A stretch of 55,667 bases of DNA from Flavobacterium sp. (GTDB taxonomy: Bacteria; Bacteroidota; Bacteroidia; Flavobacteriales; Flavobacteriaceae), in NCBI GenBank assembly GCA_030151565.1, contig JASLDM010000051.1, forward strand, positions 1-55,667, given 5' to 3'. Position numbers and translations under genes: made by a program. Shown here piece after piece: positions 35,905 to 44,298 of this stretch. Numbering within the stretch: the first letter of the stretch is position 1; each line of letters opens with the position of its first letter. The notes under the pieces were generated by a model. The model searched no databases. It had not been told where the DNA came from and saw nothing but the letters and a program-made list of their open reading frames with translations.

Positions 35905-35923
35905 CACATCATTAAGTGATGTG
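35905..35923. promoter_or_regulatory. Palindrome upstream of the response-regulator gene
   Basis: CACATCA and TGATGTG form a perfect 7-bp dyad around TTAAG, about 42 bp before the response-regulator start. It could be an operator or a leader hairpin. Nothing else stands out in the rest of this 190-bp gap. Confidence 0.4.
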
Positions 35924-36053
35924 ATAATTTATATAATTTCAGAATATACCTAATCCAATCTCTAAGAATAATATTCTTTCGAGAACTCCTAACTAAAAAG
36001 TTTTGGAAAGCCTTTACCTGCTTTCCAAAACTAATGTGTTCAAGCAATATAAA

Positions 36054-36407
36054 TTACTTATTTCTAACCAAATCTTTGTCGCTAAACAATAATATCTCAT
36101 TTATAATCACTTCAGTTACGTAACGTTTATTCCCTTCTTTATCTTCATAATTACGACTCGTCAGTTTTCCATCTATAGCAACTTCTTTACCTTTATCAAC
36201 AAACTTTTCGATGATATCTGCTACTTTACCCCATCCAACAACAAAATGCCAATACGTATTTTCAACACGTTCATTTTTCTCATTGTAATACATTTCATTA
36301 ACGGCAATAGAAAATTGCGCTCTTTTTGTTCCTCCCTCAAAGGTTTTAATTTCTGGTGCTTGACCAACTCTTCCAATCAATTGCACGCGGTTTCTAAGTG
36401 TACTCAT
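36054..36407 (-). CDS. Short single-stranded DNA-binding protein paralogue
   Basis: The 117-residue protein is a complete SSB OB-fold: NRVQLIGRVGQAPEIKTFEGG at the start, then TYWHFVVGWGKVADIIEKFVDKGKEVAIDGKL. It ends at DLVRNK right after the fold. The flexible linker and acidic C-terminal tip (DDDIPF-like) that a main SSB uses to recruit repair and replication proteins are missing. It is therefore probably a second, specialised SSB (for example in competence or stress), with the principal ssb elsewhere; that role is inference. It stands alone, divergent from the GNAT-nitrilase gene. Confidence 0.9.
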   Translation of the reverse strand: MSTLRNRVQLIGRVGQAPEIKTFEGGTKRAQFSIAVNEMYYNEKNERVENTYWHFVVGWGKVADIIEKFVDKGKEVAIDGKLTSRNYEDKEGNKRYVTEVIINEILLFSDKDLVRNK

Positions 36408-36517
36408 AATATAATCAATTAATGGTTACTAATTTTTGATAGTACAAATGTGATCCTAATCAACGTAACTAATCGGTATTAAAACATTTACATTCGAATA
36501 CAAGCACTTGTAATCAT

Positions 36518-36545
36518 TTGTAAACGGTTTATTTTTATATCTTTG
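36518..36545 (+). promoter_or_regulatory. Promoter of the GNAT-nitrilase gene
   Basis: TTG (36518-36520), a 17-bp spacer and TAtcTTTG (36538-36545) form a full flavobacterial promoter 22 bp before the start codon. Confidence 0.8.
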
Positions 36546-36567
36546 CAAAAAAAATCTATTATATTCT

Positions 36568-38094
36568 ATGGATAACGCTATTAAAAAAATTGAGCTAAGA
36601 AACCTACTAATTGATGATTATTTAGAACTTAAAAAATCTATGTTAGAATCGTATGCAGGATTAGAAGATTCTTATTGGAACAAAGACGAAATAGAAACCT
36701 TATTAGAAATTTTTCCAGAAGGACAACTTGTAGTTTTAGTAGATGATGTAGTAGTTGGATCAGCTTTGTCGTTAATTGTCGATGAACGTCAAGCAATGTC
36801 AACGCATACTTACGATATGATTACTGGGAATTCTACCTTTTCAACACATAATCCCGATGGTGACATTCTATACGGAATTGATGTTTTTATTCATCCAAAA
36901 TATAGAGGTCTTCGTTTAGGAAGACGATTATATGATGCGAGAAAAGAAATGTGTGAACAATTAAATTTAAAATCAATTGTTTTTGCAGGACGCATCCCTA
37001 ATTACTCAAAATTTGCTAAGGAACTAACTCCAAAACAGTATTTAGATAAAGTTAAGGCAAAAGAAATTCACGATCCTGTAATGTCATTTCAATTAAGTAA
37101 TGATTTTCACATGGTTCGCCTGATGCGCAATTACCTAGAAGGAGATACAAGCTCAAAGGAATATGCGGTTTTACTAGAATGGAACAACATTTTCTATGAA
37201 AAAACACCACAGTTAATCAATACTAAAAAGAGCGTAATTCGTCTTGGTTTGATTCAGTGGCAAATGCGTTTACTTAATGATCTAGAAGAGTTTTTTGATC
37301 AAGCAGAATTCTTTATCAATGCAGTTGCTGATTATGAGAGTGACTTTGCTATGTTCCCTGAATTATTTACAGCTCCATTAATGGCCGACTACAATCACCT
37401 ATCCGAAGCTGAAGCAATTAGAGAACTTGCAAGATATACAGATCCTATTCGTAAAAAGTTTCAAGAGTTCGCCATTTCTTACAACATCAATATCATTACT
37501 GGAAGTATGCCTTATTTGCTAGACGGAACCCTTTATAACGTTGGTTTTTTATGCAAAAGAGATGGTACATACGAGATGTATTCTAAAATTCATATTACAC
37601 CAAATGAAGTGCATTATTGGGGAATGCAAGGGGGTTCAAAGATCCAAACCTTTGATACAGATTGCGGAAAAATTGGAATTATGATTTGTTATGATGTTGA
37701 ATTCCCTGAACTATCAAGATTATTAGCCGATCAAGGAATGGATATTTTATTTGTGCCTTTTTTGACGGATACCCAAAACGGATATACACGTGTACGCAAT
37801 TGTGCAGCCGCTAGAGCTATTGAAAATGAATGTTACGTTGCTATTGCAGGTTGTGTCGGAAACTTACCGAAAGTAAACAATATGGATATTCAGTTTGCTC
37901 AAGCAGCTGTATTTACACCGTCAGACTTTGCTTTTCCTACAAATGGAATCAAAGCAGAAGCAACACCAAATACTGAAATGACACTCATTGTTGACGTAGA
38001 TGTAGATTTATTAAAAGAGTTACACGAACACGGAAGTGTACGCGTTAAGAAAGACAGAAGAACGGACTTATATCAAACACGTAAACTAAAATAA
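36568..38094 (+). CDS. GNAT acetyltransferase-nitrilase fusion protein
   Basis: The 508-residue two-domain protein has a GNAT N-acetyltransferase (about 8-205; acetyl-CoA loop region HPKYRGLRLGRRLYDARKE) followed by a carbon-nitrogen hydrolase domain (about 223-500). The hydrolase triad is visible: Glu265 in FPELFTAP, Lys340 in SKIHITPNE and Cys374 in IMICYDVEFPE. The fused family is widespread, but its substrate is not settled; the nitrilase half would hydrolyse an amide and the GNAT half acylate an amine. It has its own promoter, and a small zinc-ribbon gene starts 5 bp after its stop. Confidence 0.93.
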   Translation: MDNAIKKIELRNLLIDDYLELKKSMLESYAGLEDSYWNKDEIETLLEIFPEGQLVVLVDDVVVGSALSLIVDERQAMSTHTYDMITGNSTFSTHNPDGDILYGIDVFIHPKYRGLRLGRRLYDARKEMCEQLNLKSIVFAGRIPNYSKFAKELTPKQYLDKVKAKEIHDPVMSFQLSNDFHMVRLMRNYLEGDTSSKEYAVLLEWNNIFYEKTPQLINTKKSVIRLGLIQWQMRLLNDLEEFFDQAEFFINAVADYESDFAMFPELFTAPLMADYNHLSEAEAIRELARYTDPIRKKFQEFAISYNINIITGSMPYLLDGTLYNVGFLCKRDGTYEMYSKIHITPNEVHYWGMQGGSKIQTFDTDCGKIGIMICYDVEFPELSRLLADQGMDILFVPFLTDTQNGYTRVRNCAAARAIENECYVAIAGCVGNLPKVNNMDIQFAQAAVFTPSDFAFPTNGIKAEATPNTEMTLIVDVDVDLLKELHEHGSVRVKKDRRTDLYQTRKLK

Positions 38095-38099
38095 AAAGG

Positions 38100-38444
38100 A
38101 TGAGAACTTGTTTAGAATGCGGAGAAAAACTAATTGGTAGGGAGGATAAAAAATTTTGTAACGATAGTTGTAGAAATTCTTACAACAACAAAATTAATAA
38201 AGACACTAATAACCTTATGCGAAATATCAACAATCAAATTAGAAAAAACTTTCGCATTCTAAACCATTTAAATACAGAAGAAAAAACCAAAGTTTCAAAA
38301 AATACCTTACTCCAAAAAGGCTTTGACTTTACTTTGATAACCAGCATATATACCACAAAAACAGGCAATCAATATTTTTTTGTCTACAACCAAGGTTATA
38401 TGATTTTGGATGAAGAGTATTGTCTATTGGTAAAAAGGAAGTAA
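38100..38444 (+). CDS. Small zinc-ribbon protein
   Basis: The 114-residue protein opens with a four-cysteine zinc-binding knuckle, Cys4, Cys7, Cys20 and Cys24 (TCLECGEKL ... KKFCNDSC), like DUF2116/zinc-ribbon families. A lysine- and asparagine-rich helical middle and a C-terminal beta segment (TGNQYFFVYNQGYMILDEEYC) follow. The biochemical role is unknown; RNA or protein binding is possible. It starts 5 bp after the GNAT-nitrilase gene and is very probably co-expressed with it. Confidence 0.83.
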   Translation: MRTCLECGEKLIGREDKKFCNDSCRNSYNNKINKDTNNLMRNINNQIRKNFRILNHLNTEEKTKVSKNTLLQKGFDFTLITSIYTTKTGNQYFFVYNQGYMILDEEYCLLVKRK

Positions 38445-38460
38445 ATTTGTAACTTCTTTA

Positions 38461-38499
38461 TTGTTCCCCCTCGAACAAATCTTTTCGATAAAAAAGATT
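38461..38499. repeat. Two adjacent inverted repeats before the PCMD gene
   Basis: TTGTTC-N6-GAACAA (38461-38478) is followed directly by AATCTTTT with AAAAGATT (38478-38499). The second, with the T-rich sequence after it, may terminate the upstream operon; the first could be an operator. No clear TAnnTTTG box was found in this 76-bp gap. Confidence 0.45.
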
Positions 38500-38520
38500 C
38501 AATTTTAAATTTTTTATTAA

Positions 38521-39627
38521 ATGAAAATCAACTACTTATTACTATTGCTAACCGTATCTTTAGGATTGGGATCCTGTATTAAAGATGAAGCACTAAACGC
38601 AGAGGCGGACATTTTAACCGCTACAATTCCAGAAGAAATAATTAAATCAAAAACAGTTATTTCTAACGATCAAGTAACTTTTTTCGTAAACATCGAGGCT
38701 GATATTACAAAATTGGCCCCTACCTTTACTCTAACAGAAGGAGCTACCATTATTCCTGTAAGTGGAACAATGCGTGATTTCAGTACTCCACAACAATATA
38801 CAGTTACTTCACAAGATGGAGCTTGGAAGAAGAACTATATTGTAAGTGCAATTACAACTGAATTATCTACAAAATATTATTTTGAAAATACCGAAGTAAA
38901 AAGTAATGCTTTTTATGAATGGTATGAAATAGATGATAAAGAAAACAAGTTTAATCTTTGGTCTACTGCAAATACAGGGTTTAATTTAAGCTACTTATTT
39001 TCAAGTGGAAAACCAGACAAAGACAATTTCATAACCACAATAGAACCTGAAGGAAAAAGTGGAAAAGGAGTAAAAATGCAAACCTTAAAAACAGGTCCAA
39101 TGGGTGTTTCAACTGCTCCAATATCTGCAGGAAACTTATTCCTAGGTTCATTTGTCACGAACATCAGTAAACCTTTAGAATCCCCTCGTTTTGGTATCGA
39201 TTGGAATGAAGAGCCAATCGCTCTTGCTGGATATTATAAATATACCGCTGGAACGGATTTCGAAGTACATGCAGAAAATAACGAAACAAACTTAACAAAA
39301 GATACTTTTGATGCATATGCCATTTACTTTGAAAAAGGAGATATTGAAAACGGAGACCCTGTTGAATATTTAAAAGCAACGCACAATTTCGCCGATCCAA
39401 GAATTGTTTCTGTCGCAAGAATTAAAGCCGAAGATCGTAAAGAAACTCAAGAATGGACTTATTTTAAAATCCCTTTTACCAGAATACCTGGAAAAGAAAT
39501 CGATCCAAATAAAAAATACATGCTTGCTGTAGTATTTTCTTCAAGCTTAGAAGGAGATAAATACAATGGAGCCATAGGAAGTACTCTATGTATTGATGAT
39601 GTAGAAATTATTACACCTAAAAATTAA
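38521..39627 (+). CDS. PCMD-domain lipoprotein
   Basis: The 368-residue surface or periplasmic lipoprotein has a lipobox LGSC (Cys19). It then shows a short Ig-like domain (about 35-115; IPVSGTMRDFSTPQQYTVTSQDG resembles DUF5018-like repeats) and a C-terminal 'putative carbohydrate metabolism domain' (about 120-365). The latter has the typical start YYFENTEVKSNAFYEWYE and the end LCIDDVEIIT. PCMD proteins are common beside outer-membrane proteins in Bacteroidota and are thought to bind glycans, but direct evidence is thin. A beta-barrel gene follows 12 bp downstream and is probably its partner. Confidence 0.85.
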   Translation: MKINYLLLLLTVSLGLGSCIKDEALNAEADILTATIPEEIIKSKTVISNDQVTFFVNIEADITKLAPTFTLTEGATIIPVSGTMRDFSTPQQYTVTSQDGAWKKNYIVSAITTELSTKYYFENTEVKSNAFYEWYEIDDKENKFNLWSTANTGFNLSYLFSSGKPDKDNFITTIEPEGKSGKGVKMQTLKTGPMGVSTAPISAGNLFLGSFVTNISKPLESPRFGIDWNEEPIALAGYYKYTAGTDFEVHAENNETNLTKDTFDAYAIYFEKGDIENGDPVEYLKATHNFADPRIVSVARIKAEDRKETQEWTYFKIPFTRIPGKEIDPNKKYMLAVVFSSSLEGDKYNGAIGSTLCIDDVEIITPKN

Positions 39628-39639
39628 ATTCTCAGAACA

Positions 39640-40422
39640 ATGATCTTAAAAAAATACATACCTTTTATTTGTCTTACATTTCTATCTATGTCTTTTTACG
39701 CACAAGAAACTGATATTGAAATAAATAAAGAAGGGTTTTTCCAAGAAAATATGGATTATCAAATTCGTGCGCAATTTAGTATTGGAGGTAATAGTCCATT
39801 AGGAATGCCTAGAGAAATTCGAGAAATTGAAAGCTATAATCCAACAATGCAGCTAGGTTTAGGAGTTAGCGCTACAAAATGGTTTTCTGATAAAAAAGAT
39901 TGGGGATTGCGTCTTGGATTGCGTCTTGAAGGCCGTGGAATGAAAACGAAAGCAAAAGTTAAAAACTATCTAATTGACGTAAGCACAGATCAAGGCCCTA
40001 GTAGAGGTTATTTTACAGGAACTGTTCAAACCACCTCTAAAAACTCATATCTAACTTTTCCTGTTTTAGCAACTTATAATGTTGCCGAAAAATGGAATAT
40101 CTATGGAGGACTATATTTCTCTGCTTTGATAGATAAAAACTTTAGTGGCTATGTTTATGATGGTTATCTAAGAGAAGATACGCCTATCGGTAATAAAGTT
40201 GAATTTAATGATGATGGCCGTGGCGACTATGATTATTCAAAAGACTTAAACAACTTTCAATGGGGAGTACAAGTTGGAGGAGAATGGGCAATGGATAAAC
40301 ATTTCATTCTTTTTTCAGACCTAACTTGGGGAGCTAATAAATTTTTCAAAAAAGACTTTGAAGCCATTGCTTTTGATATGTATTCAATCTACTTAAATTT
40401 GGGATTTGCTTATAAGTTTTAA
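39640..40422 (+). CDS. Outer-membrane beta-barrel protein (PorT-like)
   Basis: The 260-residue protein has a signal peptide (MILKKYIPFICLTFLSMSFYAQ), repeated amphipathic beta-strands and a C-terminal Phe (YLNLGFAYKF), consistent with an outer-membrane barrel of the PorT/OMP_b-brl_2 type. It lies 12 bp after the PCMD lipoprotein gene, so the two likely form a surface pair of unknown substrate. A strong terminator follows. Confidence 0.82.
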   Translation: MILKKYIPFICLTFLSMSFYAQETDIEINKEGFFQENMDYQIRAQFSIGGNSPLGMPREIREIESYNPTMQLGLGVSATKWFSDKKDWGLRLGLRLEGRGMKTKAKVKNYLIDVSTDQGPSRGYFTGTVQTTSKNSYLTFPVLATYNVAEKWNIYGGLYFSALIDKNFSGYVYDGYLREDTPIGNKVEFNDDGRGDYDYSKDLNNFQWGVQVGGEWAMDKHFILFSDLTWGANKFFKKDFEAIAFDMYSIYLNLGFAYKF

Positions 40423-40430
40423 ATAATTTC

Positions 40431-40477
40431 ATAAACAAAAAAGGTTGCACTTCGAAGTGCAACCTTTTTTTGTTTAT
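40431..40477. terminator. Large palindromic terminator
   Basis: A 23-bp near-perfect palindrome centred on TTGCACTTCGAAGTGCAA is flanked by AAACAAAAAA and TTTTTTTGTTT. It includes the last codons of the convergent phosphodiesterase gene. Confidence 0.92.
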
Positions 40478-41736
40478 AATAACTCACGTATCAACCGATC
40501 ATCACCATCAATATCGTCTTTAATTTCCAGCCCTAAAATCTTAGCTATCAAAGGATAAATATGAATATTTTCAACAGCATCTATTCTCTTAGGTTTCACA
40601 TCATTCCCCCACATTAAAAAAGACGCATTCATATTTTTTACTTCAGATGGATCATATCCGTGCGCTCCAGGGATTGGTTTGCTATTTGAAAATAAATATG
40701 GAGCCTTAGCAAACAACACAATATCTCCAATACGATTAAATCTATCATCTTTATCACTAAAATGTAAATGAGCAGGAACCTCTTCTTTCAAATAAACCTC
40801 TATCCCTTCTTCCCAAGCACTTTCTTTGATTTTCTCATAAAAGCTTTTTACTTTCTTCTTATCTTTTACAAAAACACTCACATACGTTCCATTACTGACT
40901 AAATCCAACTCACTCTCGTCTACTTTAATGGGAAATGACAATGGTTTATCTTGATCAACAGTATTCATACCATGGTCTGATACAAATACAAAATACACAT
41001 TCAAACCAGTTGCATTGACTGCCTTAGTAAGATTCATTAAGCTTTCGTCAACAAACTGGACTGCACGCTCTGTTTCTGGAGAATCGGGTCCATAACCATG
41101 TCCTGCATGATCTACTTCTGGCATATAAAATGTAATCAAATGTGGTCGTTCAGCTTCTGGCATTTGCAACCAATTTACCACTTCTTGAATTCTATTTCCA
41201 ATCGGTTCCTTTTCAGAATATTTATAATAATAAGTAGGTAAAACTCCTTGAATCGGAGCTTCAGATCCTGGCCAATAATAACAAGCAGTAAGCATTTGTT
41301 GTTGCTCTGCTAAAACCCAAAGTGGCGTTCCTCCGTACCATTTAGGATCTACTATAGCTTTTTGATTTCGCAATGAATAACGATCACTTGTATTAACATC
41401 TAACATACTATTTCCGACTAACCCATGATGAGAAGGATACAATCCTGTAACAATAGTATAATGATTTGGAAAAGTAACAGACGGAAAAGAAGGAATTAAA
41501 GCTTTAGCACGAACACCTTTTCTTCCCATATCTTTTAGAAATTTAGCTTGATATTTCTCAATATAATCATAACGAAATCCATCAGCTGAAATTAATATCA
41601 CATAAGGTTGCTTTTGTTGAATTTCAGAATTCACCCTTTCTTCCGAAACAATTTGCTTTTCTACATCCTGAGCAAGCATCGTATTTCCTGTTGTTAAAAG
41701 AAATCCTACTACTAAGGACCATACTATTTTTTTCAT
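40474..41736 (-). CDS. ENPP-like alkaline-phosphatase-superfamily phosphodiesterase
   Basis: The 420-residue secreted enzyme has a signal peptide (ends ...GNTMLAQ), metal ligand Asp52 in LISADGFRYDYI, nucleophile Thr88 in FPSVTFPNHYT, Asn91, and further ligands in YMPEVDHAGHGYGP and FVSDHGM. The pattern is that of type I phosphodiesterase/nucleotide pyrophosphatases, which cleave nucleotides or phosphodiesters. It differs from pafA in lacking the Lys/Arg substrate clamp. It stands alone with a shared terminator. Exact substrates cannot be told. Confidence 0.92.
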   Translation of the reverse strand: MKKIVWSLVVGFLLTTGNTMLAQDVEKQIVSEERVNSEIQQKQPYVILISADGFRYDYIEKYQAKFLKDMGRKGVRAKALIPSFPSVTFPNHYTIVTGLYPSHHGLVGNSMLDVNTSDRYSLRNQKAIVDPKWYGGTPLWVLAEQQQMLTACYYWPGSEAPIQGVLPTYYYKYSEKEPIGNRIQEVVNWLQMPEAERPHLITFYMPEVDHAGHGYGPDSPETERAVQFVDESLMNLTKAVNATGLNVYFVFVSDHGMNTVDQDKPLSFPIKVDESELDLVSNGTYVSVFVKDKKKVKSFYEKIKESAWEEGIEVYLKEEVPAHLHFSDKDDRFNRIGDIVLFAKAPYLFSNSKPIPGAHGYDPSEVKNMNASFLMWGNDVKPKRIDAVENIHIYPLIAKILGLEIKDDIDGDDRLIRELL

Positions 41737-41831
41737 TATTTTGTGTTTGATTCAGTCAAATATCGCTCAATAATTTAAAACCTCCTCGGGTTTTGTTATT
41801 TTTAGCAATTATTTAAAATACGGTAATAGTT

Positions 41832-42611
41832 ATGAAAACCATTGGAATCTTAGGTTGTGGTTGGTTAGGAAAAGCGCTTGCAAAATCCTTAATCGAGGAA
41901 AATTACGTTGTAAAAGGAACGACAACAAGTAGTCATAAAATTAGTGATCTAAAAGCAGAAAACATAACTCCATATTTAATAAACTTATCTGATGAGAATT
42001 ATTCTGAATTAGATTCTTTTCTCCTTCATCTTGATCTCTTAATTATTGCTATTCCTCCGTCTAGAATCGAACAAGTTCCAACTTATGCAGAAAACTTTAA
42101 AAAACTGATCGCATACTTGAGTCCAGATCTACCTATTTTTATGATGAGCTCTATTTCGGTTTATGCCCCTCAGAAGTCTTTAATTTTTGAAAATAACAAG
42201 CTTTTTTCCGAAGAAATAACAGCTCAGCAAATTAGAAATGCTGAAAAAAAATTACAATCCTATACAAAGCAACTAACAATTCTAAGGCTTGGAGGCCTAT
42301 TCGGGACTGATCGACATCCTGTTGAGTATATTTCTAGATTACCTTCTTTAAATAACCCTGACTTGTCTATAAATATGGTTCATCAACTAGATATCCTTCA
42401 ATTCACTAAATTTTTAATTTCACAAAAACAGGTCGATTCAATTTATAACTTAGTATCCCCAACTTATCTTAACAGACGTACTTATTACTCCCAAATGGCA
42501 AGTGAACTAAAGATTAAACTCCCTCCTGAAGATAAAAACAATTGGGACTTAGAAAAAAAAGTCGATGGCTCTAAAATTATGCACCAAAGCGGCCTAACAT
42601 ATCTATATTAA
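41832..42611 (+). CDS. NAD(P)-binding SDR-like protein (YeeZ type)
   Basis: The 259-residue atypical short-chain dehydrogenase/epimerase-like protein has the Rossmann motif GILGCGWLGKALA (Gly-x-Gly-x-x-Gly, about 5-17) and MMSSISVYAP near 105-114. A canonical YxxxK pair is not evident at the usual position; QQIRNAEKKL follows where the catalytic helix would be, so the enzyme may be inactive or use other residues. The function is unknown. It is cytoplasmic by lack of signal. Confidence 0.8.
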   Translation: MKTIGILGCGWLGKALAKSLIEENYVVKGTTTSSHKISDLKAENITPYLINLSDENYSELDSFLLHLDLLIIAIPPSRIEQVPTYAENFKKLIAYLSPDLPIFMMSSISVYAPQKSLIFENNKLFSEEITAQQIRNAEKKLQSYTKQLTILRLGGLFGTDRHPVEYISRLPSLNNPDLSINMVHQLDILQFTKFLISQKQVDSIYNLVSPTYLNRRTYYSQMASELKIKLPPEDKNNWDLEKKVDGSKIMHQSGLTYLY

Positions 42612-42647
42612 ACTTTACTAAAACCTTTATTTTCAGTCGCCAGAAAT

Positions 42648-42693
42648 TTGATAGGATTTATCTTATTCGTAACTTGTGACTCTTGACAAGAGT
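42648..42693 (+). promoter_or_regulatory. Universal stress protein promoter with start-site operator
   Basis: TTG (42648-42650), 19 bp and TAacTTGT (42670-42677) resemble the flavobacterial promoter. Directly after it, ACTCTTG-A-CAAGAGT (42679-42693) is a perfect 7-1-7 palindrome covering the predicted transcript start, where a repressor would block initiation. Confidence 0.55.
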
Positions 42694-42700
42694 TTCACTT

Positions 42701-43537
42701 ATGAAAAAAATTTTATTCCCTACAGATTACTCGGAAACAGCACAAAATGCTTTTATGTATGCCTTAAGACTGGCAGACAATATTGGAGCAGAAATCTATG
42801 TTGTTCATATTTATGAACCAGCAATAATTTCAGGTTCAATTACTCCAGAAATGGTCGATAAAGTACAAAGAAAAAACACTTTAGATAAACTAGATAAATT
42901 TAAGTCACAGACCCCCATTCTTCGAGAATTAGCTTCTGAATTGAACTTAGAACACGTACCTGTTTATTACGACCTAAGAGAAGGTCCAATAGTTCCAATA
43001 ATTTTGCAAATTATAGAAGAATCTAAAATTGATATGTTGGTAATGGGTACAGCGGGTGCAGATAGCCTTAATAAAAGGCTTTTTGGATCGAATACCATCA
43101 ATACCATTTCAAAAGTAAATATCCCCATACTAAGCGTACCTATTAAAGCCAAATTTCACACTATAAAGTCAATTGCCTTTACTACTCTTTTCAGTCGAAA
43201 AGATGAAGCTGCATTAGATAAACTTTTAGAAATCACTCGTAAAAATGGAGCTGTAATAAAATGTCTTCACATTGTGGATGAAAAGAAACCTGTTGCAGAA
43301 CAAATAATTAACGACTGGAAATTAAAATATAAAGATGATGCTGTTCAGTTTTTCTTACTGTCATCAAGTGACATAGAAGATGGCATATCCAATTTTATTG
43401 ATTCCGAAAACATTGACATTCTTTCTAGCGTAGCCAGAAAGCGTACTTTTTTCGAAAAACTATTTTCGTCAAGTATAACTTCAAACTTGTCTTCAAGTAT
43501 TAAGATACCGATCTTCATTTATAAGAATGAATGTTAA
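42701..43537 (+). CDS. Tandem universal stress protein
   Basis: The 278-residue protein is made of two UspA folds (about 1-147 and 150-278). The first half has ILFPTDYSETAQNAF and the ATP-loop-like segment VMGTAGADSLNKRLFGSNT near 118-136; the second half is degenerate. The frame extends to a TTG at 42683 inside the operator palindrome, but the ATG at 42701 (MKKILFPTDYS) is the standard Usp start. Such proteins are cytoplasmic stress factors of largely unknown mechanism. A 51-bp hairpin terminator follows. Confidence 0.92.
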   Translation: MKKILFPTDYSETAQNAFMYALRLADNIGAEIYVVHIYEPAIISGSITPEMVDKVQRKNTLDKLDKFKSQTPILRELASELNLEHVPVYYDLREGPIVPIILQIIEESKIDMLVMGTAGADSLNKRLFGSNTINTISKVNIPILSVPIKAKFHTIKSIAFTTLFSRKDEAALDKLLEITRKNGAVIKCLHIVDEKKPVAEQIINDWKLKYKDDAVQFFLLSSSDIEDGISNFIDSENIDILSSVARKRTFFEKLFSSSITSNLSSSIKIPIFIYKNEC

Positions 43538-43572
43538 AAAAAGGAACTTGAATATTATAGTTTTCAGAAAAC

Positions 43573-43623
43573 GAGTAATAAAAAAGGGCTTTTGAAAAAC
43601 TCAAAAGCCCTTTTTTATTACTC
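43573..43623. terminator. 51-bp perfect hairpin terminator
   Basis: A 23-bp perfect stem around a 5-nt loop (AAAAC), with GGGCTTTTGA and TCAAAAGCCC at the core and flanking A- and T-runs, lies between convergent genes. Confidence 0.94.
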
Positions 43624-43632
43624 ATTTTAGCA

Positions 43633-44289
43633 TTATTCAATAATCATTTCAGGTATATCTCCTTCAATAATCAACTCTGCTTCAGTAGCCTTTATAATTG
43701 AGTCTACACTTACCCCTGGAGCACGCTCCAATAACTTAAAGCCGTTCGGAGTTATTTCTAACACAGCTAATTCAGTTACTACTTTCTTTACACAACCAAC
43801 TCCTGTTAATGGAAGCGTACAAGATTTTAAGATCTTAGATTCGCCTTTTTTATTTACGTGCATCATTGCAACAATAATATTCTCAGCAGAAGCAACTAAG
43901 TCCATAGCTCCCCCCATTCCTTTAACCATTTTTCCAGGAATTTTCCAATTCGCTATATCGCCATTTTCAGAAACTTCCATAGCACCTAAAATAGTTAAAT
44001 CTACATGTTGTCCGCGAATCATCCCAAAACTCATTGCTGAGTCAAAAAAAGAAGCACCAGCTAAGGTCGTAATTGTTTGTTTACCTGCATTAATTAAATC
44101 CGCATCTTCTTCCCCTTCAAAAGGGAAAGGGCCCATTCCCAATACTCCATTTTCACTTTGAAACTCTACATTCATTCCTTCTGGAACATAATTAGCAACC
44201 AAAGTAGGAATACCAATCCCTAAATTAACGTAATATCCGTCTTGTAATTCCTTTGCAATACGTTTTGCAATTCCAATTTTATCTAACAT
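43633..44289 (-). CDS. scoB: 3-oxoacid CoA-transferase subunit B
   Basis: The 218-residue beta subunit of succinyl-CoA:3-ketoacid CoA-transferase exchanges CoA between succinyl-CoA and acetoacetate. The catalytic glutamate is Glu46 in FQSENGVLGMGPFP. NLGIGIPTLVANY near 22-34 and the GAMEVSENGDIANWKIPGK segment are typical. The alpha-subunit gene lies 9 bp upstream. It could serve ketone-body or leucine catabolism; no other genes of that pathway are adjacent. Confidence 0.95.
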   Translation of the reverse strand: MLDKIGIAKRIAKELQDGYYVNLGIGIPTLVANYVPEGMNVEFQSENGVLGMGPFPFEGEEDADLINAGKQTITTLAGASFFDSAMSFGMIRGQHVDLTILGAMEVSENGDIANWKIPGKMVKGMGGAMDLVASAENIIVAMMHVNKKGESKILKSCTLPLTGVGCVKKVVTELAVLEITPNGFKLLERAPGVSVDSIIKATEAELIIEGDIPEMIIE

Positions 44290-44298
44290 AATTTTTCT

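Noticed and set aside
42683..42700. TTG start adding six residues to the universal stress protein
   Set aside because: It lies in the promoter palindrome; the ATG at 42701 gives the standard Usp N-terminus.
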